From: Kriegella aquimaris
GTDB taxonomy: Bacteria > Bacteroidota > Bacteroidia > Flavobacteriales > Flavobacteriaceae
Assembly: GCF_900103215.1 (NCBI RefSeq)
Contig: NZ_FNGV01000020.1
Span: 1-62,789 of the forward strand
Length of the DNA stretch: 62,789 nt
Reading direction: 5' to 3'
In this document: piece after piece, positions 54,387-62,789 of the stretch
How the letters are laid out: the number at the start of each line of letters is the position of its first letter
Position numbering within the stretch: the stretch's first letter is position 1
Program-made: the position numbers and the translations under genes
The notes under the pieces: model-generated
The model's database searches: none
Seen by the model: only the letters and a program-made list of their open reading frames with translations
Told to the model about the DNA's origin: nothing

Positions 54387-56921
54387 ATGGCAGAAGGAGA
54401 AAAATTGATACCGATCAACATCGAAGATGAAATGAAATCTGCCTACATCGATTATTCGATGTCGGTCATTGTGTCACGTGCACTGCCAGATGTACGCGAC
54501 GGATTAAAACCAGTACACAGACGTGTGCTTTTCGGTATGCACGAATTGGGTGTGCGTTCGAACAGTTCACATAAAAAATCTGCCCGTATTGTCGGGGAGG
54601 TTTTAGGTAAGTATCACCCTCACGGCGATACTTCGGTTTACGATGCTATGGTACGTATGGCCCAAGAATGGAGCCTTCGCTATATGTTGGTAGACGGGCA
54701 AGGTAACTTTGGTTCTGTTGATGGTGATAGTCCTGCCGCAATGCGTTATACGGAAGCCCGTATGCGAAAAATTGCCGACGATATGCTTGCGGATATCGAT
54801 AAGGATACGGTCGATCATCAATTGAATTTTGATGACTCTTTAAAAGAACCGACCGTGTTACCTACAAGGGTGCCTAACCTTTTGGTCAATGGAGCTTCGG
54901 GAATTGCGGTTGGTATGGCTACGAATATGCCTCCCCATAATTTATCTGAAGTTATCGACGGAACTGTTGCTTACATTGACAACAATGATATTGAAATCGA
55001 TGAGCTAATTACCCATATTAAAGCTCCTGATTTTCCAACAGGTGGAATAATTTTTGGTTACGACGGTGTAAAAGAAGCCTTTCATACGGGAAGAGGTCGT
55101 GTGAAAATTAGGGCGAAGGCCATCATCGAAGAAGTTCAGGGTAGGGAGTGTATCATTGTCACCGAGATTCCATATCAGGTGAACAAGGCCGATATGATCA
55201 AAAAGACGGCCGATCTTGTAAATGAAAAGAGAATCGAAGGAATTGCTACTATTCGTGACGAGTCGGATCGAAAGGGAATGCGCATCGTGTATATTCTAAA
55301 AAGGGATGCCATACCGAATATTGTGCTCAATATGCTGTATAAATATACGGCATTGCAGTCTTCTTTCAGTGTGAACAATATCGCACTGGTCAATGGTCGT
55401 CCCCAATTGCTGAATGTAAAGGAGATGATTCATTATTTTGTGGAACATCGTCATGAGGTAGTTGTTCGTAGAACCAAGTTTGAACTTAAAAAGGCCGAAG
55501 ATAGGGCCCATATTTTGGAAGGCTTGATTATAGCCTCTGATAATATTGATGAGGTAATTGCCATTATTAGGGCATCTTCCAATGCCGATGAAGCGCGGGC
55601 AAATTTGATGGAACGCTTTAAGTTGACCGAAATACAGGCAAAAGCTATTGTAGAGATGCGGTTGCGTCAACTTACAGGTCTTGAACAGGATAAACTAAGG
55701 TCAGAGTACGACGAAATAATTAAGACCATTGCCGATTTAAAAGACATATTGGAAAGGAAAGACCGAAGAATGCAAATCATAAAGGATGAGCTTCTCGAGA
55801 TTAAAGAAAAGTATGGTGATGAACGGCGTTCTGAAATCAACCTTGCCGGTGGTGATTTGAGTATAGAAGATATGATTCCTGATGAACAAGTTGTCATCAC
55901 GATATCACATGCGGGTTACATTAAAAGAACACCATTATCCGAATACAAGACTCAAAATAGAGGCGGCGTAGGTCAGAAGGCCTCTTCGACCCGGAATGAA
56001 GATTTTCTTGAATATCTGTTTGTTGGTACCAATCACCAGTACATGTTGTTCTTTACGCAAAAAGGAAAATGTTTCTGGATGCGCGTATACGAGATACCCG
56101 AAGGTAGTAGAACATCAAAAGGAAGAGCTATACAGAACCTTGTCAATATTGAACAAGACGATAATGTAAAAGCCTTTATCTGTACACAGGACCTTAAAGA
56201 CGAAGAATACGTGAACAACCATTATGTTATAATGGCCACGAAAAAAGGAATCGTGAAAAAGACTTCTTTGGAACAATATTCAAGACCTCGTCAGAATGGT
56301 ATTAATGCTATCGGTATTCGAGAAGACGATGAGTTGCTTGAAGCTAAATTAACCACTGGAACAAGTGAAATATTCTTAGGTCTTAAGTCGGGTAAAGCCA
56401 TTCGTTTTGAAGAAGGAAAGACACGGCCAATGGGCAGAAATGCTTCCGGAGTACGGGGTATTCGTTTGGCCGATGATAATGATGAGGTAATCGGTATGGT
56501 ATCGGTACACGATTTTGACGAAGATATACTGGTAGTTTCAGAAAATGGTTATGGAAAACGATCTAGCATTGAAGATTATCGGGTCACTAACCGAGGTGGT
56601 AAGGGTGTTAAAACAATATCCATTACCAAGAAGACAGGTGGCCTTGTAGCTATAAAAAATGTATCAGATTCGGATGACCTTATGATCATAAACAAATCAG
56701 GTATCGCCATTCGCATGAGCGTCGAAGACCTTAGGGTGATGGGGCGCGCTACACAGGGTGTCAGACTTATCAATTTAAAGGATAACGATTCGATAGCGGC
56801 GGTGGCAAAAGTGATGAAAGACGAAGATGACCTGTCTGAAGCCGAGGTGCTGGATATCGAGGTAGAGACTGAAGATGGCACGGCTCTTGATAAAGAAAGT
56901 AACGACGATTCTGAAGAATAA
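54387..56921 (+). CDS. gyrA: DNA gyrase subunit A
   Basis: The DNA-cleaving subunit of gyrase. The start at 54387 ([20 protein letters not shown]) matches the family; the extension to 54345 is in-frame but unlikely. The 844-residue product has [11 protein letters not shown], the quinolone-region [15 protein letters not shown], which keeps Thr/Ser and Asp at the two usual resistance positions, the catalytic Tyr121 in AMRYTEAR, a GyrA-box-like QNRGGVGQK near 537, and a six-bladed C-terminal propeller with an acidic tail. Confidence 0.97.
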   Translation: MAEGEKLIPINIEDEMKSAYIDYSMSVIVSRALPDVRDGLKPVHRRVLFGMHELGVRSNSSHKKSARIVGEVLGKYHPHGDTSVYDAMVRMAQEWSLRYMLVDGQGNFGSVDGDSPAAMRYTEARMRKIADDMLADIDKDTVDHQLNFDDSLKEPTVLPTRVPNLLVNGASGIAVGMATNMPPHNLSEVIDGTVAYIDNNDIEIDELITHIKAPDFPTGGIIFGYDGVKEAFHTGRGRVKIRAKAIIEEVQGRECIIVTEIPYQVNKADMIKKTADLVNEKRIEGIATIRDESDRKGMRIVYILKRDAIPNIVLNMLYKYTALQSSFSVNNIALVNGRPQLLNVKEMIHYFVEHRHEVVVRRTKFELKKAEDRAHILEGLIIASDNIDEVIAIIRASSNADEARANLMERFKLTEIQAKAIVEMRLRQLTGLEQDKLRSEYDEIIKTIADLKDILERKDRRMQIIKDELLEIKEKYGDERRSEINLAGGDLSIEDMIPDEQVVITISHAGYIKRTPLSEYKTQNRGGVGQKASSTRNEDFLEYLFVGTNHQYMLFFTQKGKCFWMRVYEIPEGSRTSKGRAIQNLVNIEQDDNVKAFICTQDLKDEEYVNNHYVIMATKKGIVKKTSLEQYSRPRQNGINAIGIREDDELLEAKLTTGTSEIFLGLKSGKAIRFEEGKTRPMGRNASGVRGIRLADDNDEVIGMVSVHDFDEDILVVSENGYGKRSSIEDYRVTNRGGKGVKTISITKKTGGLVAIKNVSDSDDLMIINKSGIAIRMSVEDLRVMGRATQGVRLINLKDNDSIAAVAKVMKDEDDLSEAEVLDIEVETEDGTALDKESNDDSEE

Positions 56922-56958
56922 TCATTAAACACTAATTATTACTTTAATACAATTGAAA

Positions 56959-58221
56959 ATGAAAACTAAAATTTTAATACTAGCCTCCATGTCTTTTGTG
57001 ATGGCCGGATATGCTCAGAAAAATGAGATTAAGACGGCCGAAAAGGCTTTAAAGGACGGGAATGCCGCCGCGGCAAAAACTGCCCTTGATGGAGCTTCAG
57101 GGATGATTTCTGGTGCAGATGAAAAAATGCAGGCACAATATTATTTTGTTCGTGGAAAGGCGTATGCCGATTTAGCAAAAAAAGGTGATAACGCCGCATT
57201 TGATGAGGCTGTCTCTTCTTTTAAAAAGGTTATCGAGGTAGAGGAAAAAAGTGGAAAAGCGAAATATTCAGATGAAACAAGACAGCATTTGGGTACTTTG
57301 ACCGCTGATTTAGTAAATTCTGCAGTCGAGGATAATGCGAATGAAAAATTCAAAGAGGCTGCGGAGAAGTTGTACATGAGTTATAAGATTAGCCCGAAAG
57401 ACACAATCTATTTATACTATGCGGCGAGTAGTGCAGTCAACGGAGGGCATTACGAGCCGGCATTGGAATATTATGAGGAACTTCAAAGCTTAGGTTATGA
57501 CGGAAGCGGAGTCACTTATAAGGCAACCAATGTTGCGACTGGTGAAGAGGAGGAAATGGATAAAACACAACGTGATTTAATGGTGAAGTCAGGTACCTAC
57601 AAAGATCCAAAAGATGATAGGGCTCCTTCCAAGAAGGCGGAAATCGTTAAAAATATAGCTTTAATATATACCCAATTAGGTCAAGACGACAAGGCATTGG
57701 AAGCGTATAAAGCTGCAAGAGCGAATAACCCAAAGGATGTGAATTTAATTTTGAATGAAGCCAACCTGTATTACAAGATGGGGGATAAGGATAAGTTTAA
57801 GGAACTTCAGGCAGAGGCAGCAGCTTTAGCTCCCGATAATCCAGATTTACATTATAATATGGGTGTAATCAATATGGAGCAAGGTAATTTGGAAGAGGCT
57901 AGGGCCGCTTACAAAAAGACATTGGAAATCAATCCTGGGTATACCAATGCGCAACTAAATTTGTCTACAACCTATGTAAACGAGGGCAATGGATTGATTG
58001 ATGAGATGAATACATTAGGAAATTCAAAAGCTGATATTGCTCGTTACGACGAACTGAAAGAGCAAAAGGATAGTTTGTTCAGACAAGGGGCAGATGTATT
58101 GGAAGAGGCTTTAAAAACCAATCCTGATAATCAAGGGATATTGACCCAGCTCAAAAATATCTATGGAGCTATGGGCGATAATGAAAATTTTATGCGCGTT
58201 AAGAAATTATTGGGCGAATAA
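56959..58221 (+). CDS. Exported tetratricopeptide repeat protein
   Basis: A 420-residue protein with a signal peptide (MKTKILILASMSFVMAGYAQ) and several TPR units, clearest as PDLHYNMGVINMEQGNLEEARAAY... near residues 290-320 and in EKALKDGNAAAAKTALDGA near the start. TPR proteins scaffold complexes, here probably in the periplasm. The start is the ATG at 56959, not the TTG at 56953. It is 37 bases after gyrA and may be cotranscribed with it. Partner unknown. Confidence 0.88.
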   Translation: MKTKILILASMSFVMAGYAQKNEIKTAEKALKDGNAAAAKTALDGASGMISGADEKMQAQYYFVRGKAYADLAKKGDNAAFDEAVSSFKKVIEVEEKSGKAKYSDETRQHLGTLTADLVNSAVEDNANEKFKEAAEKLYMSYKISPKDTIYLYYAASSAVNGGHYEPALEYYEELQSLGYDGSGVTYKATNVATGEEEEMDKTQRDLMVKSGTYKDPKDDRAPSKKAEIVKNIALIYTQLGQDDKALEAYKAARANNPKDVNLILNEANLYYKMGDKDKFKELQAEAAALAPDNPDLHYNMGVINMEQGNLEEARAAYKKTLEINPGYTNAQLNLSTTYVNEGNGLIDEMNTLGNSKADIARYDELKEQKDSLFRQGADVLEEALKTNPDNQGILTQLKNIYGAMGDNENFMRVKKLLGE

Positions 58222-58246
58222 GTTTTTTAAAGTGTTTAGAAATAGA

Positions 58247-58282
58247 AAAACCTCGACAATATAGTGTCGGGGTTTTTTTATA
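58247..58282. terminator. Terminator between the TPR gene and the NlpC/P60 gene
   Basis: A 12-bp stem with one G-T pair (58247-58258 with 58265-58276) and a T-rich tail in the forward direction; the complementary A-run gives a T tract for the convergent gene as well. Confidence 0.8.
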
Positions 58283-59030
58283 TGATCTTTTTGATAACCC
58301 TTAAATTATGGGTGTAAGTTCCTATTTCTTTATTGAAAATGCCTGTATGGTCTAATCGATCGATACGTACTTTGCCATGGGAATGAATAATGTAATTATT
58401 CTCCATAATTAACCCTACATGGTGTATGATTCCATCCGAATTATCGAAAAAAGCCAAGTCACCTGGCTCACTTTCCTCTATAAAACTGAGTGCACACCCC
58501 TGTGTGGCTTGTTCAGAAGCATTTCTGAACAACTGATAACCATTAATTTTATATACCATTTGAGTAAAACCCGAACAATCGATGCCAAATGGAGTTTTTC
58601 CTCCCCAAAGATAGGGGGCGTTCAAGTATAGCAAAGCGGTTTCAATGAGGTTATTCCTATCCTTTTTTCCTTTGACACTGGCGCCATCGAATCTGTATTG
58701 TAAAAGCGTGGTATTTTGAATGGCCGATCCCAGTACGATTGGTATGAGAACGGAACCATTTTTTTCGACAATGGATATCAGTTCCGAAGAATATGTAGTA
58801 CTGCCATTATTTTCTAAGGCATTGTATTCGTCTTGCTCTATGATGCTTATCTGATTGGTACTGACCCAGCCCTCTGAATTATCGAAGGCCATTCTGATTT
58901 TACACCAGAACTTACGTCTTTCCAAAATTTTGAAATGTTCACCAAATAACAATTGGGAAATCAGTTCAGAGGTATCATCGGAAATTGCTCTAACGGGCAC
59001 AGTACTTAGGTGGCAAATACCGTATTGCAT
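58278..59030 (-). CDS. NlpC/P60 cysteine peptidase with SH3-like domain
   Basis: A 250-residue cell-wall hydrolase of family C40. The N-terminal half has an SH3b-like part (VPVRAISDDTSELISQLLFG, then WCKIRM). The C-terminal domain has the catalytic Cys in GIDCSGFTQM near 153, His in HHVGLIMEN near 213 and a second polar residue in IHSHGKV. It probably cleaves peptidoglycan stem peptides. No signal peptide is visible, so export is uncertain. It follows the thiolase gene by nine bases on the same strand. Confidence 0.9.
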   Translation of the reverse strand: MQYGICHLSTVPVRAISDDTSELISQLLFGEHFKILERRKFWCKIRMAFDNSEGWVSTNQISIIEQDEYNALENNGSTTYSSELISIVEKNGSVLIPIVLGSAIQNTTLLQYRFDGASVKGKKDRNNLIETALLYLNAPYLWGGKTPFGIDCSGFTQMVYKINGYQLFRNASEQATQGCALSFIEESEPGDLAFFDNSDGIIHHVGLIMENNYIIHSHGKVRIDRLDHTGIFNKEIGTYTHNLRVIKKII

Positions 59031-59039
59031 AAGTTCTGC

Positions 59040-60215
59040 TTAGTTTCTATCTAAAATTAGTGCAGAAGCTCCTCCACCGCCATTACATATGGCAGCTGCC
59101 CCAATTTTTGCATTATTCTGTTCGAGCACGTTTAATAAGGTAACGATGATTCTTGCGCCTGAGCATCCCAAGGGATGGCCTAAGGAAACGGCCCCACCAT
59201 TTATATTTACATTAGTATCTGAAAGGCCTAATAACTTCATATTAGCCAAGCCTACAACTGCGAAAGCTTCATTGAATTCAAAATAATCTATTTGATCCAT
59301 GGAAATGCCTGCCTTGACTATAGCCTTGGGCAATGCTTTGGCAGGAGCGGTCGTAAACCATTTCGGTTCTTGGGCAGCATCGGCATAACTTCGTATGGTG
59401 GCCAGAGGTTTTAGGTTGAGCTCCTTGGCTTTATTGGCGCTCATCAAAACAAGAGCCGCAGCACCATCATTTATTGTGGAAGCATTGGCCGCAGTTACGG
59501 TGCCATCTTTGGAGAAAGCGGGGCGTAACGCGGAAATCTTTTCCATTTTCACGTTTTTGAATTCTTCGTCTTCAGAAACCAATAGCGGTTCACCTCGACG
59601 TTGGGGTACGGAGACAGGAACTATTTCGTTATCAAATTTTCCTGAGGCCCATGCCTCGGCAGATCGCTGGTATGATTGTATGGCAAAATTGTCTTGGGCC
59701 TCACGGCTGAATTCGTACTTTTCGGCACAGGCGTCTGCACAAACACCCATAGCATTTTGGTCATAGGCATCAACAAGACCATCTTTCTGCATTCCGTCAA
59801 TCAAGGTCGCGGGTCCAAATTTTTGCCCTGTGCGCATATAAACATAATGGGGAATAAGGCTCATGTTTTCCATTCCTCCGGCTACTGCAATGGTAATATC
59901 TCCCAATTTGATTGCCTGGGCTGCTTGCATCACCGCTTTCATTCCTGAGGCACATACTTTGTTTGTCGTCGTGCAGGGTACGGTATCAGGTATACCTGCC
60001 AAGAGTGCAGCTTGTCGTGCAGGTGCCTGGCCAGTGCCGGCTTGCACGACATTGCCCATAAATACTTCGTCTACTAGGTTAGGGTCAAGATCGATTTTCT
60101 GTAAAGCACCTTTAATTGCGGTAGCACCCAATTGAGTAGCTGGTATTGTAGATAACCCACCCATGAAACTACCAATGGGGGTTCTGACTGCCGAAACTAT
60201 AACAACATCGTTCAT
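59040..60215 (-). CDS. Acetyl-CoA C-acetyl/acyltransferase (thiolase)
   Basis: A 391-residue thiolase. The active-site Cys is in [13 protein letters not shown] near 88, the catalytic His in [10 protein letters not shown] near 348 and the second Cys in [10 protein letters not shown] near 378; NEAFAV is near 316. It condenses two acetyl-CoA or cleaves acetoacetyl-CoA; chain-length preference is not clear. The ATG at 60215 ([15 protein letters not shown]) is preferred to the upstream TTG at 60221. It is the first gene of a two-gene group with the NlpC/P60 protein. Confidence 0.94.
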   Translation of the reverse strand: MNDVVIVSAVRTPIGSFMGGLSTIPATQLGATAIKGALQKIDLDPNLVDEVFMGNVVQAGTGQAPARQAALLAGIPDTVPCTTTNKVCASGMKAVMQAAQAIKLGDITIAVAGGMENMSLIPHYVYMRTGQKFGPATLIDGMQKDGLVDAYDQNAMGVCADACAEKYEFSREAQDNFAIQSYQRSAEAWASGKFDNEIVPVSVPQRRGEPLLVSEDEEFKNVKMEKISALRPAFSKDGTVTAANASTINDGAAALVLMSANKAKELNLKPLATIRSYADAAQEPKWFTTAPAKALPKAIVKAGISMDQIDYFEFNEAFAVVGLANMKLLGLSDTNVNINGGAVSLGHPLGCSGARIIVTLLNVLEQNNAKIGAAAICNGGGGASALILDRN

Positions 60216-60306
60216 AATCAAAGGTATTACAATTGCGAAAATAATAAATTAAAACACAAAGATGTTGGTAATGGCTTCAAAAGCATTCCATGAATTTATA
60301 TTTTTC

Positions 60307-60314
60307 TATTTTTG
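60307..60314 (+). promoter_or_regulatory. -7 element TATTTTTG of the HD phosphodiesterase gene
   Basis: It matches TAnnTTTG, 18 bases before the ATG at 60333. There is no -33 match. It overlaps the upstream in-frame TTG start at 60312, which argues for 60333 as start. Confidence 0.45.
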
Positions 60315-60332
60315 AGGATACCTATCTTCATA

Positions 60333-62381
60333 ATGCGAAAATTCTTGGATAAAGTTTATAAAAATCAATCGCTGATCTATAAGTACATTCTGTACATCGC
60401 CTCTATTTGTTGTATTGTATTTTTCTTTCCAAAAGGAGGTAAGTTCAAGTACGAATTTCAAAAAGGAAAGCCATGGCAGTATGAAAATCTATATGCCCCC
60501 TTCGATTTTTCGGTCAAGAAGAGCGATGCTGAAATTTCGGAAGAGCAACGTGCTATTAAGGAACAGCGGACCGATTATTATAGATTCGACGATAGCATTG
60601 AAAAAAAGGTATATGAAGATTATGAATTAAAATTCCAATCAACTTTTTCAACGACGGATTTTAATGATAATCAAAAGCTTACGCTAAAGGATGTTGGGGA
60701 GAGTATTTTAGATGCGATCTATAGCCGCGGTGTTATTGCTGAATTTGCAGGTGGACGTATGGATAACCAAATCTATTTGGTGAAAGACAACGAGGCCAAA
60801 CGTATCAATTCCGGGGATCTCGTCCTTTTTAAGGATGTTGAGAACATAGTAACAAAGAGTCTTAACGACAAGGATCTTGGTGGTTTCAATTCCTATTTCC
60901 AAGATTTCTTTTTTGATTTGATCGAACCCAATGTGTTTTATGATAAAAGTTTATCTGAAAAAGCATTGGAAGACCAGCTTTCAAAAGTGTCCTTGACCCG
61001 TGGTGCGGTCGATGCAGGTAAACTAATTGTTGCCAAGGGCGAAGTGGTCGAGGCCGAGAACTTAAAGATTTTAAATTCATTAAGAGACGAGTACCAATCG
61101 GAACTATGGACCGCCAATAATTATTATTTCATTCTCTTCGGATATACAATTTTGGTTGCTTTGGTGTTGATGATGTTGTTTCTTTTCTTAAAAAGGTACA
61201 GGGACGGGATTTTTAGCAACAATACGAAGGTCACATTTATTTTCTTCAACATACTACTGATGGTTTTTGTGACCACTTTAGTTGTGAAGTACGATGAGGC
61301 GTATGTTTTTGTTGTTCCACTATGTATTCTTCCCCTGCTTTTAAAAACATTTTTCGATGCTAGACTTGGGCTTTTTGTACATGTGCTTACCGTTCTGATT
61401 TTAGGTTTTGTAGTGCCCAATAGTTTTGAATATATTTTTCTGCAGATTATTACCGGCATCGTAACTATATTGACGGTGTCTGAATTGTATAAGAGAGCTA
61501 ATCTCTTTATTTCCGTAGGACAGATTACCCTGATCTATATTGTTGGTTATTTGGCCTTCCATATCATCCATGAAGGCAATTTAGACAACATACAATGGCT
61601 CACAGTGGGGTTGTTCTTGCTCAATGGTATGATAACGCTGTTTGTACAGCCCTTGATCTATGTTTATGAGAAGGTATTCGGTTTAGTGTCCGATGTTTCG
61701 TTATTAGAGCTTTCCGACACGAATTCCAAATTGCTGAAAGAACTTTCAAATAGGGCGCCGGGTACCTTTCATCATTCGCTGCAAGTGGCTAATTTGGCGG
61801 AAGCGGCTGCAAATGAAGTGGGCGCGAATGCTATGTTGGTGAGGGTTGGGGCACTTTATCATGATATCGGTAAGATGGTAAGTCCGACATACTTTACGGA
61901 AAATCAAATCACCAATGTTAACCCGCATGACGAGCTTTCACCGAAGGAAAGTGCAAAAATTATCATCGATCATGTAATAAATGGCATTGAGATAGCCCGA
62001 AAAAATAATCTTCCCGACCGTGTTATTGATTTTATCAGATCTCATCACGGAACTACGTTGGTCTATTATTTTTTCAAAAAGCAACAAGATCTCGAAAACG
62101 ATGTAAACGAAGATGATTTCAGGTACCCCGGGCCCATACCTTTTTCTAAGGAAACGGCTATTTTAATGATGGCCGACTCGGTAGAAGCTGCTTCGAAAAG
62201 CCTTAAAAATCCAACATTTTCGGTTATTGATGAATTTGTGGATAAAATCATTGCCGGACAGATGAAGGCTGACCAATTTTTGAACGCCAATATAACATTC
62301 AAAGAGATTCAACTTATAAAAAAGGTCTTTAAACAAAAGTTGACGAATATCTATCATTTGAGAATCGAATATCCGGAATAA
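60333..62381 (+). CDS. 7TM-HD domain phosphodiesterase, PgpH-like
   Basis: A 682-residue inner-membrane protein. The N-terminal helix and an extracytoplasmic domain (about 45-265) are followed by about seven spans (about 270-460) and a cytoplasmic HD domain with FHHSLQVANLAE near 479, YHDIGKM near 508 and SHHGTT near 570. This is the architecture of PgpH, which hydrolyses c-di-AMP. The HDIG motif reads HDIG exactly. The promoter and start codon agree at 60333. No cyclase gene is in the window. Confidence 0.93.
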   Translation: MRKFLDKVYKNQSLIYKYILYIASICCIVFFFPKGGKFKYEFQKGKPWQYENLYAPFDFSVKKSDAEISEEQRAIKEQRTDYYRFDDSIEKKVYEDYELKFQSTFSTTDFNDNQKLTLKDVGESILDAIYSRGVIAEFAGGRMDNQIYLVKDNEAKRINSGDLVLFKDVENIVTKSLNDKDLGGFNSYFQDFFFDLIEPNVFYDKSLSEKALEDQLSKVSLTRGAVDAGKLIVAKGEVVEAENLKILNSLRDEYQSELWTANNYYFILFGYTILVALVLMMLFLFLKRYRDGIFSNNTKVTFIFFNILLMVFVTTLVVKYDEAYVFVVPLCILPLLLKTFFDARLGLFVHVLTVLILGFVVPNSFEYIFLQIITGIVTILTVSELYKRANLFISVGQITLIYIVGYLAFHIIHEGNLDNIQWLTVGLFLLNGMITLFVQPLIYVYEKVFGLVSDVSLLELSDTNSKLLKELSNRAPGTFHHSLQVANLAEAAANEVGANAMLVRVGALYHDIGKMVSPTYFTENQITNVNPHDELSPKESAKIIIDHVINGIEIARKNNLPDRVIDFIRSHHGTTLVYYFFKKQQDLENDVNEDDFRYPGPIPFSKETAILMMADSVEAASKSLKNPTFSVIDEFVDKIIAGQMKADQFLNANITFKEIQLIKKVFKQKLTNIYHLRIEYPE

Positions 62382-62421
62382 CTGCAGCTTTAAAATAGTA
62401 GTAAAAAAAACCAAAAAATAG

Positions 62422-62452
62422 TTGCGTCATAGAATTGGAAAAAGTACATTTG
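62422..62452 (+). promoter_or_regulatory. Promoter of the tRNA pair (TTG-N20-TACATTTG)
   Basis: TTG at 62422-62424 and TACATTTG at 62445-62452 fit the Bacteroidota consensus, about 40 bases before tRNA-Ser. Confidence 0.65.
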
Positions 62453-62493
62453 CAACCGCGTTTCAGGATGCTAGTTCATTGAAGAAATAAATA

Positions 62494-62577
62494 GGAGAGG
62501 TGCCGGAGTGGTAACGGAGCAGATTGCTAATCTGTCGACGCGCAAGTGTCGCATGGGTTCGAGTCCCATTCTCTCCG
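62494..62577 (+). tRNA. tRNA-Ser (anticodon GCU)
   Basis: An 84-base tRNA with acceptor stem GGAGAGG/TCTCTCC, anticodon loop TTGCTAA (GCT), a long variable arm as expected for Ser, and T arm ATGGG-TTCGAGT-CCCAT. The discriminator is G and CCA is not encoded. Confidence 0.95.
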
Positions 62578-62611
62578 CAATTTCTTTTGAAATATTAAAA
62601 TTTTTACACCT

Positions 62612-62686
62612 CGGGGTGTAGCGTAGCCCGGTTATCGCGCCTGCTTTGGGAGCAGGAGGTCGCAGGTTCGAATCCTGCCACCCCGA
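62612..62686 (+). tRNA. tRNA-Pro (anticodon UGG)
   Basis: A 75-base tRNA with acceptor stem CGGGGTG/CACCCCG, anticodon stem CCTGC/GCAGG with loop TTTGGGA (TGG), and T arm GCAGG-TTCGAAT-CCTGC. CCA is not encoded. It is 34 bases after tRNA-Ser, probably on the same transcript. Confidence 0.95.
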
Positions 62687-62711
62687 CTCAACTGGTTTCA
62701 TCTAGTTACAT

Positions 62712-62750
62712 AACGTTGCAAATCACCTGATTTGCAACGTTTTATGTTTT
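62712..62750 (+). terminator. Terminator after the tRNA pair
   Basis: Perfect 14-bp arms (62712-62725 and 62728-62741) and a T-rich tail (TTATGTTTTT). A further 10-bp inverted repeat (62694-62703 with 62761-62770) encloses it. Confidence 0.8.
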
Positions 62751-62789
62751 TAGAGGGTTCAGATGAAACCTCATGAAACCACATAAAAA

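Noticed and set aside
60219-60226. TACCTTTG on the minus strand as thiolase promoter
   Set aside because: It lies only three bases before the ATG at 60215 and has no -33 element. It would need a leaderless mRNA, so it is not listed.

Overview
The window comes from a Bacteroidota chromosome, almost certainly a (probably marine) member of the Flavobacteriaceae. The evidence is: two secreted proteins with C-terminal type IX secretion (T9SS) sorting domains at 1-525 and 841-5073; repeated Bacteroidota-type promoters (TTTG or TTG, 19-20 nt, TAnnTTTG); general AT-richness; a zinc-module-less DnaX; and a complete ebo gene cluster. The genus cannot be fixed from this sequence. Apart from the first 5 kb, the window looks like ordinary core chromosome. 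No insertion sequence, prophage gene or CRISPR array was seen.

Layout. 1-5.1 kb: the 3' end of a T9SS-exported protein, then a 1410-residue secreted protein (PQQ-type sugar dehydrogenase-like domain, second propeller, six Ig-like repeats, sorting domain). 5.3-11.1 kb: lon, cmk, a BON-LysM protein and rpsA. 11.2-15.7 kb: pyrR-pyrB, two small conserved proteins, ribonuclease Z, a lipoprotein and pdxH. 15.8-19.3 kb: a polyphosphate group (SixA-like phosphatase, ppk1, ppx). 19.3-26.8 kb: miaE and, divergent from it, the six-gene ebo cluster eboA-F plus a TMEM220-like membrane protein. 26.8-31.1 kb: dnaX, the RNase P RNA on the other strand, rsmD, a DUF3822 protein and a single-span pilin-like protein. 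31.3-37.4 kb: a RecD-like helicase, a DUF4126 membrane protein, kdsB, a HAD phosphatase, a KdnB-like dehydrogenase, an SGNH lipoprotein and an acyltransferase. 37.5-44 kb (minus strand): a PAS histidine kinase, a YebC-family protein, pterin dehydratase, a flavodoxin-like protein and a gcvT-glsA-epimerase operon. 44.3-49.3 kb (minus strand): the thrA-thrB-thrC operon with its own promoter and a previously unmarked 28-codon leader ORF rich in Thr and Ile codons. 49.3-62.4 kb: NAD(P)HX repair, a small conserved protein, clpC, gyrA, a TPR protein, an NlpC/P60 hydrolase, thiolase and a PgpH-type HD phosphodiesterase. The window ends with tRNA-Ser(GCU), tRNA-Pro(UGG) and a terminator hairpin.

How the genes work together. 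pyrR and pyrB serve pyrimidine synthesis. ppk1, ppx and possibly the SixA-like phosphatase handle polyphosphate. The ebo genes are translationally coupled and keep their catalytic residues, so they probably make or move one unidentified metabolite across the inner membrane. kdsB beside a KdnB-like enzyme points to Kdo, perhaps 8-amino-Kdo, for lipopolysaccharide. thrABC makes threonine from aspartate and is probably controlled by leader-peptide attenuation.

The points most worth a second look are the thr leader, the ebo cluster, the abrupt 63% to 37% GC switch inside the first gene, the kdsB/KdnB pairing, and the DUF3822/pilin-like pair.
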